This document shows, one piece after another, positions 12,051-23,142 of a DNA stretch of 64,000 bases (position 1 is the stretch's first letter; each line of letters starts with the position of its first letter). The notes below the pieces were generated by a model. The model saw only the letters and a program-made list of their open reading frames with translations. It did no database searches and had not been told where the DNA came from. This stretch comes from Hepsetus odoe (Eukaryota; Chordata; Actinopteri; Characiformes; Hepsetidae), in NCBI GenBank assembly GCA_017165825.1, contig CM029366.1, forward strand, positions 30,969,850 through 31,033,849, given 5' to 3'. Position numbers and translations under genes: made by a program.

Positions 12051-12342
12051 TTCATTCATTATCTGAGCTGCTGATCCTGGCCACAGTCGAGGGAGAGCCT
12101 GTACTGGCGCTCACAAAGCAGAGACACGGTCCACTCAAGACACACACTCTCACTGAGGGGGCAATTTAGCATGTCTAGTCCATTTGACATGCATGTCTTT
12201 GGACTTTGGGAGGAAACTGAGGCAACTGGAGGAAACCCACACAGACACGGGGAGAACCCAGACCTCCTCAGCTGGGAACGAAACCCAGGACCTTCTCGCT
12301 GCGAGGTGACAGCACTGCCCGCTGCCCCACTGCGCTGCCCCA
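12051..12342 (-). repeat. Family C repeat, copy 2
   Basis: A nearly full copy containing CATGTCTTTGGACTTTGGGA and a tRNA-like head, minus strand, ending GCTGCCCCACTGCGCTGCCC at its right edge. It directly abuts a SINE of family A that starts about 12356. Confidence 0.82.
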
Positions 12343-12355
12343 GGTAAAATAAAAT

Positions 12356-12590
12356 GTAAGTGACTATTCTTGTCATTGTGAAACACAGCACAGCACACAG
12401 TGAACCACAACGAAATTACACCTGCGTTTTACCCACACACACACGTGCTGCAAGTGTCTGCTATTGAAAGCGCCCATGGAGCAGTGACAGGGACGGTACC
12501 TCGCTCAAGGGCACCTCAGGGCAACCTACTGGTCTGGGATTCAAACCCATGACCTTCCGATCCTGGGGCCAACTCCCTAACCCCTAGGCC
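12356..12590 (-). mobile_element. tRNA-derived SINE (family A), copy 1
   Basis: On the minus strand it has the body shared by ten other copies in the window: a B-box-like GGTTTGAATCCCAG, the block CCTGAGGTGCCCTTGAGC, GGTACCGTCCC, and the 3' tail that reads AGTGACTATTCTTGTCATTG on the + strand. The extreme 5' head is missing. Confidence 0.87.
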
Positions 12591-12689
12591 ATTCTTTTAC
12601 TAGTGGTAAAGCATCCCCTTCTGCATCCTGACCTGAAGTTGGTACACATACCGCCCGTTATTCCCAAAGTTCTCAAGCAACAATGCAAT

Positions 12690-12768
12690 ACTCTTCTTCT
12701 TCTTCTTCTTCTTCTTTTTCTTTCGGCTGCTCCCGTTTAGGGGTCGCCACAGCGGATCTCCATTTCCA
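12690..12768 (-). mobile_element. RTE-like LINE 3' end fragment, copy 1
   Basis: A (TTC)n run is followed by TTTCGGCTGCTCCCGTTTAG and GGGTCGCCACAGCGGATC. On the minus strand this is the end of the LINE reading frame (a CGDP-like ending) plus an (AAG)n-type 3' tail. It is strongly 5' truncated, as expected from target-primed reverse transcription. Confidence 0.8.
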
Positions 12769-14370
12769 CAAAAGCGCAATACTAAACCCAATATATCAGA
12801 AACTCCATGCAGGAAGAGGTAGACAGGCGTGAAATGTGCAATATACTGCACATTTACTTGCATGTAGGTTTACAGAAGATGTTCAGTTTACAGATGCATA
12901 ACAAATATCTTTATCTGAACGAAACTGTGAGTCACTTTTTGCCCCTCTATGGAGAGCAAGAGGACCAGATTGTCGCTTAAAGGCCCAGCCCTCACTGCGG
13001 ATATGTTTGCAGCATTACAGGGAAAATGTTGGGTGAGTGTATCAGTGGGCCAGCCCTGAGGCAGCGTTTCTGAGAAGCTGGCAGTGAATGCCGGCCAGTG
13101 AGAGAGCCGGTGGGACGCGTGGCATCAGGTGACAGCTTGTGTGTGGGCGCCAAATGCTGGAGCGGAAGCCTGCGCCAACTCTCTGCCCTACATGGTTTGG
13201 AGGGGTACGCAGCTCCGGGCCGCTACCATGCGTCTGTCACCTGACTCCTCTGGCATCTGGGGTCGTTTGACACCATCATGACTGAACCGTCTCACACACA
13301 TGCTTTGTGGATTCTAAATATAGAGTTGCTGGGCTTCTAGCTTTCTCCTCATTCACCCTCCTCTCCACTGGATCCTCCTTTTGCCTCAGCCTGAGTCATG
13401 TTTCTCTCTCTCTCTCTCTCCTCCTCTCTCTCTCTACCCCCTCTTTCCCTCTCTCTCTTTCTCTGCTTGTTGCTGCTCTTGCCGCTGCACTACGCCAACT
13501 CTGCACAGTTGCGCACTGTATCCTTGCGTTCTTACAGTTCCTGGAAATATACTCCCCTCTAATTCATGGAAGAGTCCATTGCCTTCCTTAAAAAAATGTT
13601 CCTTCATGACATCAAGCATTTGGAGCCCATGTGAACTCATAGACCTCTGTGCTTCCCGCTTCCTAAGTCGGTATGTTTAAATCGCCTCAAGTCCAAGGAT
13701 CTGTAGTGAATCCATGTTTTAATTCCTCACTCTAAAATCTACAGAAATTACACCTCAGTTTCATACACTCAATTATTCATCAGAGTACTGAATAATGTAT
13801 ACTAGTTTCATGCCGTGAGGCTGAAATCCAAATTACCGTTTTTCTTGCTTTTTTCAAAATGAAAGGGTTTAATTTTATATATAAATTTTTTTTTTTAATG
13901 TACAATTCATCACTGAGTTCATATAAGGGATCCGAGCTGCAGAGACTGCCCATTTCAAATGAACTACTTTAAATGCATCCGTCTGTCCAGCCTGCAGCGG
14001 TTTAGCCAGACCGTTATAGAGAAGTTTTGAGAGCTTTAGTGTTTCATTATGACAGGCATATAAAACCAAATCAGGGGAAATAAATGGAGTATATGGTCAC
14101 TTTAAGATGAAAAACTGGACAAGACTGAACTTCAGAGTCATTTGTCATTTCTAATAGATTAAAAATATTATAATAAAATCAGTGTGAATAGAAGTATGTT
14201 TATCAGCCATTCTGCTGTTTTACAGGTGAGATCTTGTAAAGGTGAGAGCTGTAAAGGATGATGTTCTAGTAGGACATATTACATTTAATTAGGACGCTGT
14301 AGATTTCTAATAGGACAGTGCAGAGTTATATTAGGACGCTGGAGTTATTTTAGGGTAGTGTGTAGTTCTA
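12769..14370. other. Intergenic, no gene seen
   Basis: Includes a relatively GC-rich patch at 13000-13270 with a perfect inverted pair of CAGGTGACAG at 13126-13135 and 13234-13243, a (CT)n patch at 13401-13465, and AT-rich sequence beyond. No coding feature is supported. Confidence 0.55.
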
Positions 14371-15165
14371 GTAAAACAGGTATACGAGGATGTGTGGAGG
14401 TATAAAAGGATGTGTGGAGGTATACAAGGATGTGTGGAGGTATACAAAGATGTGTGGAGGTATACAAGGATGTGTGGAGGTATACAAGGATGTGTGGAGG
14501 TATACGAGGATGTGTGGAGGTATACGAGGATGTGTGGAGGTATACAAGGATGTGTGGAGGTATACAAGGATGTGTGGAGGTATACAAGGATGTGTGGAGT
14601 TATATGAGGATGTGTGGAGTTATACGAGGATGTGTGGAGTTATATGAGGATGTGTGGAGTTATATGAGGATGTGTGGAGTTATATGAGGATGTGTATAAG
14701 TATAAAAGGATGTGTGGAGGTATAAAAGGATGTGTGGAGTTATACGAGGATGTGTGGAGTTATATGAGGATGTGTGGAAGTATACGAGGATGTGTGGAGT
14801 TATATGAGTATGTGTGGGGGTCTACGAGGATGTGTGGGGGTCTACGAGGATGTGTGGAGGTATACTAGGATATGTGGAGGTATATGAGGATGTATGGAGG
14901 TATGCGAGGATGTGTGGAGGTATATTAGGACGTGTGGAGGTATATTAGGATGTGTGGAGTTATACTAGGATGTGTGGAGTTATATTAAAATGTGTGGAGG
15001 TATACGAGGATGTGTGGAGTTATATGAGGATGTGTGGAGGTATACTTGTGTGTGTGGAGGTATACGAGGATGTGTGGAGGTATACTTGTGTGTGTGTGGA
15101 GGTATACGAGGATGTGTGGAGGCATACTAGAATGGTGTGAAGGTATATTAGGATGTGAGGAACTG
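14371..15165. repeat. 20-bp minisatellite, about 39 units
   Basis: The unit reads approximately GGATGTGTGGAGGTATACGA. Early units (14381-14600) are nearly identical GGAGG/TATACAAG types. Later units drift to GGAGT/TATATGAG, TATATTAG and TGTGTGTG-expanded types. Because 20 is not a multiple of three and the unit lacks stops in most frames, long open frames appear in several frames of both strands; they are artefacts. Confidence 0.97.
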
Positions 15166-15410
15166 TTATAGACAGTGTGGAGTTGTGACTGCAGGCTGAA
15201 ATCCCAGTGGGAACTGGAGCTCTAAGAAATGAGGGAACGTTTTGGATCAGGATGTTGTCAGCTGGGATAGCCTTCTGACTCAAAGAAACAGATGTTCCTC
15301 AGAGAGCGCCGGAGCCCAGCGCATGTGTGTGGGGGTGTGTGAGTGAGCGTCTGTTTCTTATTCTAAAACTGAGCTCCTTCTGTTCTTCTGATAGTCTGTG
15401 GTAGATGGAC

Positions 15411-15411
<1 letters not shown>

Positions 15412-15472
<61 letters not shown>
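15412..15472. repeat. (GT)n microsatellite
   Basis: About 30 GT units with one TA interruption. Confidence 0.93.
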
Positions 15473-16827
15473 TGGAGCTGTATGGTCATCTCCTAGAGCA
15501 ATACACACACTCCCCCTTTACATTCTAAATCTTTATACAAGAGCTCTCTCTGTTGCCACTCGTGCAGTTCCGCGGGTTTGAATGATTCATTGTGAAATGA
15601 GATGTTTAAATAAGCTTCTGTTTCCTATGCTGAATGGAGAAGGGAATTTTGCAATCATTATTGGATAATTTTGGCATGTGCGATGGCGTCAAAACCTCTT
15701 AAATGGATCACTGCAGGAAAACGAATCACACATCCCATTTTTACTATTTTGTTGACAAACAAATCCAGCAGCCTCCTTAGTCCTAAATGACTTTAATTCC
15801 ATTATAAATTATGACTACTTTATTTCTCAAATAAGGTTCTAATTTTTACTTTTGGTGTGTGTGTGTGTGTGTAAAATTTTCAACAAGAATGAGCAAACAC
15901 ACTCGTTAAACAGACCCGGCTTGTTTACGAAGACTGAAATTCCGACTAAAGCCTGAGTAGACTGATAAATCAGAGTGGCGAGTCAGTTATTTATCTCAGT
16001 GTTTCCGAGCTCTGAGGGCTGCCTGAACTGAACAGTCTCCTCAGAAGTGGATGTGTTAATGAGTGATAAGCTCAGTATCGCTGTTGTACTGCATAACTTT
16101 TAACTGATATCTGCATTTTCCTGCATAATGTTACATCCATCCCCAGTTATTCAAGTGTCATGAATTCAGAAAAACATCTGTAAAATCTCAAAAACACAGT
16201 GGTTTAGGAGAATTGTGACAATTTACCGAACACAAAAGACTTTTTTATGAGATTTAGTAAAAACTAAAACCACTCAGCTGTTACTCAGCTTATAAAATGA
16301 CAGAAGTTCTTCTCCATGAAATCTGGGGAAGTGAGGATTAAACCGAGGAGTAAAAGAAAGAAAGACGTAAAGGAACGTCATTATATTTTTAACTCCAATT
16401 TTTTTGTTTCATTGATTTCTAATGAAAACAAGGACACACTCTACAGGCCGCTAAAAAAAGACGGCATAAAGGTTATGTCTTCTGTTTTTTTTTATGTTGT
16501 TGTTATCTCTCTGCAAATTCAATTCAAAGGATGCACCAAAATGTTCCTGAAAATGGCATGTTTAAATGTGTTAACCATGTTTTCCTTTTTCTCCTTTTTA
16601 TGTGTTCTTTTTATTATGGGGTTATTTATACAGAATATGCATCAATTCTGCATTGATGTATTGCCCAAAATAGTAATAAAATGTCATTAAACATTTAAAA
16701 ATGTAAAAAAAAAAAATGTAAAAATGTAAAAACTGTTTTATAATAATGGCAGATCAAATTAAATTAATTGCCGTAATGCAACCAAAATCGATTCTTTCTC
16801 TGCTTTTTTTTTTTAAAAGCTGCAGTG

Positions 16828-16830
<3 letters not shown>

Positions 16831-16878
<48 letters not shown>
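16831..16878. repeat. (CA)n(TA)n compound microsatellite
   Basis: A perfect CA run followed directly by a TA run. Confidence 0.93.
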
Positions 16879-17184
16879 CCTGTGTAACTGATTAAGAAAA
16901 CAGTTAACAGTTTCTGATAATACTTTCCTGTTCAAAGAGTTTGAGCAAGGGCACAATTACTGTATGTGCAATGCCGTTAGTTTTCTGTTGATGCTCAGTG
17001 TGTGAGGGGCCCTCGCAAGGATAACATTTTACTGTTAATGTGGTTGAATTGACTTGTTAAAAACAGAAGTGAAACTTGCCTTGTACGCTGGGGGCCAAGA
17101 GAGGGGCTGAAAATGTATCTACTTCCTCAATTCATAAATTCACTCAATGAGGGAGATTTAAAACCATAGAGAAGTTTTACTATT

Positions 17185-17540
17185 ACACCATATGACCAAA
17201 AGTATCCAGACTTCTTATAGTGATCTACTTTAAGTTCCCCTCCCACTTGACTAATGACTGACATGTGTTCAGTGGCTCAAACAAAGCTTGTATATTAAAA
17301 TATATAGAAAAGCACCTACCAATAGAAAGGGATGCTCTGGAGCAGCTGGACAAGCCTAAGCACGCCATTCGCTAAGCCAAATTGTCTCCATTGGTCTACG
17401 CTGGGCTGGTGAGAACTCTCTGGAGTGATGCGAGCACCATCCACTACCTTTGGTATTCGTGATCCATATCGTCCAACATGAGTAGCTGCCTGTAGGAATG
17501 AATATCCTTAATATCCTGGTAGTTCTGCCTACACATCGAT
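17185..17540. mobile_element. Degenerate Tc1/mariner-type relic
   Basis: It starts TATTACACCATATGACCAAA, then AGTATCC, close to the terminal sequence of a widespread vertebrate Tc1/mariner repeat (consensus like CACTATATGACCAAAAGTA). The interior CTCTCTGGAGTGATG resembles the transposase segment encoding LWSDE. The far terminus was not found, so the right end is approximate. Confidence 0.45.
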
Positions 17541-17708
17541 ATGAGCAGATGGAAAGACAAAAGAAATTTTGCTTAAGTCTCCTAATGCTGAGGTATGAGC
17601 AAATGACTCCAGTGCCTCATGTCTCTCTTTCTCTTGAGCATTAGTCAAGAACTTAGCCAAATCATTGTGAAGTCAAAGCTCCAACTGAAATAAGATCCAT
17701 TGATCCAT

Positions 17709-18021
17709 GACCTCAGCTGTTTATCTTGATTAGGCTCTTTGGTGGTGCTGGAGCCTTAAGAGCTCACAGGGTGAAAGGTAGTGAAACACCCTGGACAGGT
17801 TGTCATAGGACAGATAAATACACTCATCTAGGGTACAATTTAGCATCTCTGTGCATGTCCATGGACTGTGGGAGGAAAGTGCCAAAAGGAAACCCACGGT
17901 AACACCATGCACACTTCACACAGAAAAGACCAAGACCACTCCAATTGGGAAATGAACCCAGAACTTTCTCACGATCCTAGAACCTTGACAGCCCCAACCA
18001 CTGTCCTACCATGTCACCCAG
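17709..18021 (-). repeat. Family C repeat, copy 3
   Basis: Contains GTCCATGGACTGTGGGAGGA, an AATGAACCCAGAACTTTCTC head and the CCCTGGACAGGTTGTCATAG block, minus strand. It is more diverged than the copy at 59890-60218. Confidence 0.7.
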
Positions 18022-19083
18022 AACCAAAATCAGGAGTCTCAATATTAAGTCAATCATTTCTTCAGGGCCAAAAGTGTCAAAGGCAGACTGTCCCTTTTAT
18101 TACCCTTGGTTTCAGAAGAAATGCTGGGAGATGGATCAAGTTCTGGACTTCTAATCTTCTTCTGATATACTGCTCTTAAAACGATTTCCATTTGAGAATT
18201 CACCCTTTACAGCATGAGTTTCCTAAAACGTTCTCAGACATAAGGACTATGATGCTTGTTCTTCTTGTTCTCTCACAGTGGAATCAGTTGAGCTCTGCAG
18301 CCACACAGATAACACAAATCCTATGGAGGCATCTTCACTACACAACCGGGTATCCTTGTAAAACCTTGTGTGCCCTCAGCAGCAGCCCTATCATTCAGCG
18401 ACAGACAGTAAATGTGCTTCCTTAACAGCAACCCCCCACCCCCACCAAAAAAAACATACTCTAAAACCACCCTAACTTCCTGGCACTTCTAAGGAAAACC
18501 GTGACTAGTGATGAAATACTTGATTGCCCAAACAGAACAAAATCGTTATCCTGCACAGCGGCCCTTCTACAACTCATCAGCCCCCCCACCCCCCAGCATT
18601 ATCAAGGAGAGCAGAGGACATGTCGTAAGGCCGTAAAGCCACAGGGTGAACCCTCGCTTAAAAAAAACTAAGATGCAATGAAGAGCATGAGGAAAGGCCA
18701 CCAGTTCAAAGACCGAAACTGATTCAGCAAGGTCAACGGTCAATCCATGGACAGCTGAAGGTGGATCCTTCCCCCATCACTTGGGGATGAACGTCCAAAA
18801 GTTTCAAGACGCTGGCGTTTCTTCTTAAAATCAAGGGTTTCAAGAACAAATGTTTTTGCCTTTGTGTAGTAACAGCCTTTAAACTTCTAAAAAGGTGTAT
18901 ATGAAGTTGAACATTGCTGTGAGTATTTTAGCAGATGTTTAATACCTAACAGTGCAATGCCTCATAGGGGTGCTAGAAATGTGCGTAATATTTGCATTAC
19001 AAAGCATTTGATCTGCATTACGATTTGTTTCTGCCTTTCTTTCTTCACACTTACGGCCTGAAATAAAGGCCTAATTCACTCGT
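18022..19083. other. Intergenic, no gene seen
   Basis: Two C-rich runs lie near 18431-18444 and 18581-18597. No coding or RNA feature is supported. Confidence 0.6.
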
Positions 19084-19248
19084 TACATTTACATTTATTT
19101 ATTGGTAGGTGCTTTTCCAGAGCAACTTCCAATTGAGGGTTAAGGGTCTTGCTCAGGAACCCAGTGGTGGTAGTGCTAGAGGTGAGATTCAAACCTGGGA
19201 GCCATAGGTCCATAGGCAATTACCCTACCACTAGACCACCACCACCCC
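19084..19248 (-). mobile_element. SINE with L2-type 3' tail (family B), minus-strand copy
   Basis: The + strand shows the complement of the family tail (ACATTTACATTTATTTATTG, then CCAGAGCAACTTCCAA), the core GGGTTAAGGGTCTTGCTCAG, and a tRNA-like head ending CCACTAGACCACCACCACCC. It is the same family as 38611-38806 and 40628-40822. Confidence 0.8.
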
Positions 19249-19740
19249 ATTAGGAAGGGTGATACTTTTGAACTATTGTTCACAAGTATAACAACACATT
19301 ATCAATTATATATTAATTTTTTTTTTTATTCTCTTTACATGCAACATTTGACTCCACACAGCACGACCGAATGAATGAATGAAGCTTGTATAGAGCTCCG
19401 TCTGCCGTAGTAATGACAGTCTGTAATGCATGACTGAATGAATGGACCCCTGTAGTGTGTTTCTAACCCCCTGTAGTGTTTTAGATGTAGCGGGGGGAGT
19501 TTTCAACCATCTGTTGACTGTAATCTAAAAGACAAAACAGATCCAGAAGTGCCGTAGCAGGAGTCAAATTCCTATACAGACTCGTACAGATTTTTACGCT
19601 TGAATTCTGAAATATCTCATTTTTGCCACTTTTCACAGATAATGAAGACCAACCAATTTCCCTTTTGCATTTTTTCTTGCTCAAAAGTGATCTGTCGACT
19701 TGCCTGCGCCACCCTGGTCAGATAAAAGCTTCCATCATTA

Positions 19741-19861
19741 TGTTTCAAGCATTTATTAGGCACTTTTATCCGGAGTGATGTGGCTTCATGACAGGGAAGG
19801 TCTTCCTGGAGCTACTTGGGGCTGAGGGTCTTTTTGGTCCAAAGCTGAGTATCGCACCCAC
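19741..19861 (-). mobile_element. Degenerate family B SINE fragment
   Basis: Contains GCACTTTTATCCGGAGTGAT and GAGCTACTTGGGGCTGAGGG, diverged equivalents of the L2-type tail and core seen in better copies. Confidence 0.5.
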
Positions 19862-20730
19862 ACCACTATTATATCTCATACCTCTCCGCACTACATTGTG
19901 TTCAACTCAACGAGAACACAGCAAACATGAGCGTTTTTGTCACTGCTTTATCTCAACAATGCACCTTCACCTTCTCACCAAGCTTCTTGCAGACAGTAGT
20001 GATAAGGAAGGAGAACCCAACACTGTATGTAAGATGTGTCTTAGATTGCAACATTTCTGTTGGTAATGCTGACTGGGCAAGCTTCCAAACAATGGTTTGC
20101 TTTGTTAACTTAGCGTATGTCCCTCTCCAGATGCCTGTCTGACACTTAAAAGACAGCATGTGGGAGCCATTGTGGAGATATTTGCTTGGAGCTACAGCAT
20201 CAGCGAATGAGGAAAGCCATTTAAACTTTTACTCTTTAAAAATTGTTCCCAAGATGTTGCCAAAATAGTATGGCCAAGGGGCGGATTGTGGTGTAGCAAA
20301 GCCCCTGGACGCGAGCCCGAGTCTTTGTAGACCTCCTGCAGCAAAAGTGTAAAAAAAATAAATAAATAAATACATGCATACATTTATTTATATCAGTATT
20401 TATCTACCTTTCTGCTAAATTAAACAACCTTGTAAATGTGCAACATCCTCCTGTATTTCTAATGAAACAGTGTGTGTAAGGTCTGAAAAGAACTGACCAA
20501 TTGCTTCTCGTTTTCATCCCAAGTGCTCTTGTTTGTTCTGGTCTGAATATATCTTAATTTGAATTGATGACTGTATAGGATTATATGAACTGAACTAAAT
20601 AAAGCACACTTTTGGCCTCTTTAAACTTAAGCCTTTAGCACACTATATAAAAATCAAAACGGTCAAAAGTAAGGAATAACGTTGCGAATAAAGATGTTTG
20701 CATGTTACAAAGTCCACCTTTCAACGTTAC
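19862..20730. other. Intergenic, no gene seen
   Basis: AT-rich sequence without recognisable coding, RNA or repeat structure apart from a short (AAAT)n at about 20350-20370. Confidence 0.55.
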
Positions 20731-20943
20731 TGTTCTTTTCATTGTGAAACAGCACAGCACGAAATTCAACCTCTGCATTTCACACACACGCACGTGCAGC
20801 AGGGGGCAGCAATTGAAAGCGCCCGGGGAGCAGTGACGGTACCTTGCTCAAGGGTACCTCAGGGCAAACTACTTGTGAGTGAATCGAACCCACAATCTTC
20901 CGATCCATGTCCAACTCCCGAACCACTAGGCCACCGCTGCCCC
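20731..20943 (-). mobile_element. tRNA-derived SINE (family A), copy 2
   Basis: A minus-strand copy with a complete head; the + strand ends ACTAGGCCACCGCTGCCCC. It also has the GGTACCTTGCTCAAGGGTAC body block. It lacks part of the tail seen in longer copies. Confidence 0.88.
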
Positions 20944-21387
20944 TTTAAAAGAAGCAGAAATGTACAAAGAAATTACTAAAATAATGAATTGACCTGCCTT
21001 GGGACAATAAGCTGCATGGGGTTGAATTGAAATTTTTTATTTATATACTTATTTCTGTATCTACATATCTGTATTGTGCAGTTCCCTGCAGGATATGCCA
21101 CTTTGCACAGGTACAGTACAGCTGTACCAAGATCTGGAGAGTTAACCTGGTTTTTTATTCCCCTGCTGCCCCAGTGGCCTCTAGATGGCACATTAACCTG
21201 CTCTGCCTTCTGCTCAAGCAGAGCATTTCCATGAACCGTGAGAGTAAAGAACACTGAAAAGCTCATCCGGCCCCAAAGATCTCCCTGAAACCAAGAGGGG
21301 GTTTAAACTCAGACCCGCCCCTAAACTCCACACTGTGCTCTCACTTCACTCTTCAGAGGGGCTGAACCTGCACACCTGAGAGGAGAG

Positions 21388-21425
<38 letters not shown>

Positions 21426-21590
21426 TTGCACCCTCCTGCTGTGTGATTGGGGCGCACACACACGTGCAGTGCCGGATGTTCACATATGAAGGCAGGGGAT
21501 GTTTAGTTATATAACGGGGGGTGGAGTGTGACTCCTCGGTTTAGTGGTTTGCCGGTGCACGTGTATCTAATAGTGAGGTTCAAAGCTGCA
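20944..21590. other. Intergenic approach to the Myc promoter
   Basis: Holds a (GT)n run at 21391-21424. GC content rises toward the CpG-rich block. No gene is supported. Confidence 0.55.
21391..21424. repeat. (GT)n microsatellite
   Basis: A perfect GT run about 0.6 kb upstream of the putative distal mych TSS. Confidence 0.93.
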
Positions 21591-21945
21591 CTTCAGCACC
21601 AGTTGGCCTTCGATTCTCCCCTCCATTTAAAATCTGCGGCATTTAAGGTGGAGCGGTCCAGTTGAATGAGCCGCATTGCAAGCAAAAAAAAAAAAAAAGG
21701 GCGCCCGGCTTTTTTACGCACGAGGACACGTGTCCGCCGGCTCGCGCCCTCGTTTTCTTGGAATTTCTGTGGCGCTGCTGTATCCCTCCGCGCCGGCACT
21801 ATTCCGCTCGCATTACAGCCGCCCGGGAACAAAACCGCCGCGTCTGCGAGGGTCGGCGATGACAACGCCCCCCTAAAATCCCACCGGGCGGATAATTCTG
21901 CGCGAAGAAAACGGGGGTTTTGATTCAGCCTTTGCCCGAAGGGTT

Positions 21946-21956
21946 TTTGGCGCGAA
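21946..21956 (+). promoter_or_regulatory. mych: Candidate E2F site TTTGGCGCGAA
   Basis: Fits the E2F consensus TTTSSCGC and is near-palindromic. It lies about 40 bp upstream of the TATA-like box. The mammalian MYC P2 promoter has an E2F site in a comparable position, so this may be conserved cell-cycle control; that is inference. Confidence 0.5.
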
Positions 21957-21993
21957 TCTGCGCGTGGAAGGACACAGGAAGGCGCTCCGGCTG

Positions 21994-22000
21994 TATAAAG
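21994..22000 (+). promoter_or_regulatory. mych: TATA-like box TATAAAG of distal promoter
   Basis: TATAAAG in GC-rich sequence; initiation would be expected near 22025. A consensus splice donor follows about 140 bp downstream, which supports a short exon 1. Confidence 0.55.
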
Positions 22001-22024
22001 TTAAAGGCCGTCGCCGCCACACCC

Positions 22025-22166
22025 GCGGCCCCGCGTGCTTCTCTGACATGATCCTCACGCCTCCGGAGGCTTCCCAGCGTGTAAATTATTCCCACAAACC
22101 GAGCCTTTAGCCGTAGTTTAACGAGCTCCGTTTATTTCCAGCTGTTCGGCGGCGCCCGTTGTTCCG
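22025..22166 (+). other. mych: Predicted non-coding exon 1 of mych
   Basis: The start is inferred from the TATA-like box. The end is set by TTCCG|GTAAGT, a strong 5' splice site at 22167. Vertebrate myc genes commonly have a non-coding exon 1 and start translation in exon 2, and a matching acceptor occurs at 23130-23131. No transcript evidence is available here. Confidence 0.5.
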
Positions 22167-22964
22167 GTAAGTCGAGCTGCGTGTGCGCTTCGGGAGAGTC
22201 TCGCGCGTTTGCCGGCTCCACATGACACACTGCTGGAGTGCTGCTTTCTGTTTGCTCTGTTTCTTCTCTTTAACATTGCCATTACTCTTATCCAAACGTT
22301 GCTGAATATGTTTGATTCGTTGTCATTTTAAATTATTTTCCTAGTATTATATCTTAAAAATCTAATCTGGTGTTAAATCTTGCACATCTGCAAATCTGTC
22401 AAAAGTAAAATCCGCAAAAATGTCGTGAGTAAAGATGTTGCCACGTTAAAAAGTCCCATTTTCAGCCTTTGGATGAAGCAGAGATGCACAAAAAATTAAA
22501 TGACCGGTCTTCAGGAACTGCGTGTGTACGGATTAAAAAAAAGATTTTTTTATATTTCGGGTTCAATCCCTGATTTTGTCCTGCATGCTTTTGCAAGCTT
22601 GACTTTTTTTTTTTACATTTTTTTAAAATGTTTGTCAGTATTTTGTATTAAAGTTTTCCTGCACGATATGCCACGTTGCATTCACATGCTTACATTTTCC
22701 TGAACGTTTCATATTTTCTTTTGACTTTTTCTGTCTTTTGTAGCACTTTAGATGTTCATTGTCTTCTACAGACGCTGTGTAGTGAAGATTTGTTCGACTT
22801 TATTAGTGTTTTTATGTCTAATGTTGCACAAGTCTGGATTAAAGTCACTGCAGAGTATTGGCGGTTAATTTGTGATTAAATGACTGATTAACACGTTTAT
22901 AGAGGGCTTTATACCCAGTTTAAAAAGATTTAAGAACGTGGCGTTGGGTTTTCCAGCTGTTGTC

Positions 22965-23060
22965 TGACGTCACTCCTGTGGGAGGCAGCAGCCACGCCCA
23001 TATGGAAAAAAAGGGGGACGGACAGGGGGCGGAGCCACGATTGTAAACAGTAATAAAACC
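22965..23060 (+). promoter_or_regulatory. mych: Proximal (intron 1) promoter cluster of mych
   Basis: A perfect CRE (TGACGTCA, 22965-22972) is followed by a CCACGCCC KLF/Sp-type site (22992-22999), CCATATGG (22998-23005), a GGGGGCGGAGCC GC box (23025-23036) and an AATAAAA TATA-like stretch (23052-23058). Initiation would fall near 23085, giving a short leader directly before the start codon. The dense spacing argues for a real promoter, but which of the two promoters dominates cannot be told. Confidence 0.6.
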
Positions 23061-23142
23061 GGCGCCGCCGAGAAGCTCGTGCAGTCGCAGCCGCGTGGTC
23101 GCTAATTATCGCTTTATCGTCGCTCTTTCAGGCTTTTCCAAC

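Larger units (their letters stand above)
15166..17184. other. Intergenic, no gene seen
   Basis: Contains (GT)n at 15412-15472, a shorter (GT)n at 15854-15873 and (CA)n(TA)n at 16831-16878. A 124-codon frame at 16316-16690 is AT-driven and hydrophobic and has no recognisable homology. Confidence 0.55.
21690..22215 (+). promoter_or_regulatory. mych: CpG-rich distal promoter region of mych
   Basis: CG dinucleotides are conspicuously dense here compared with the surrounding AT-rich DNA. The block contains an E2F-type site, a TATA-like box and a splice donor in the order expected of a promoter with a non-coding first exon. The block is defined by eye; no CpG observed/expected value was computed. 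Confidence 0.65.

Noticed and set aside
14331..15140. Overlapping open frames on both strands across the minisatellite
   Set aside because: A stop-poor 20-bp repeat opens several frames of both strands; repeated YTSTHP/WRYTRMCGG peptides are artefacts.
16316..16690. 124-codon open frame
   Set aside because: AT-driven composition, no recognisable domain, no supporting splice or promoter signals.
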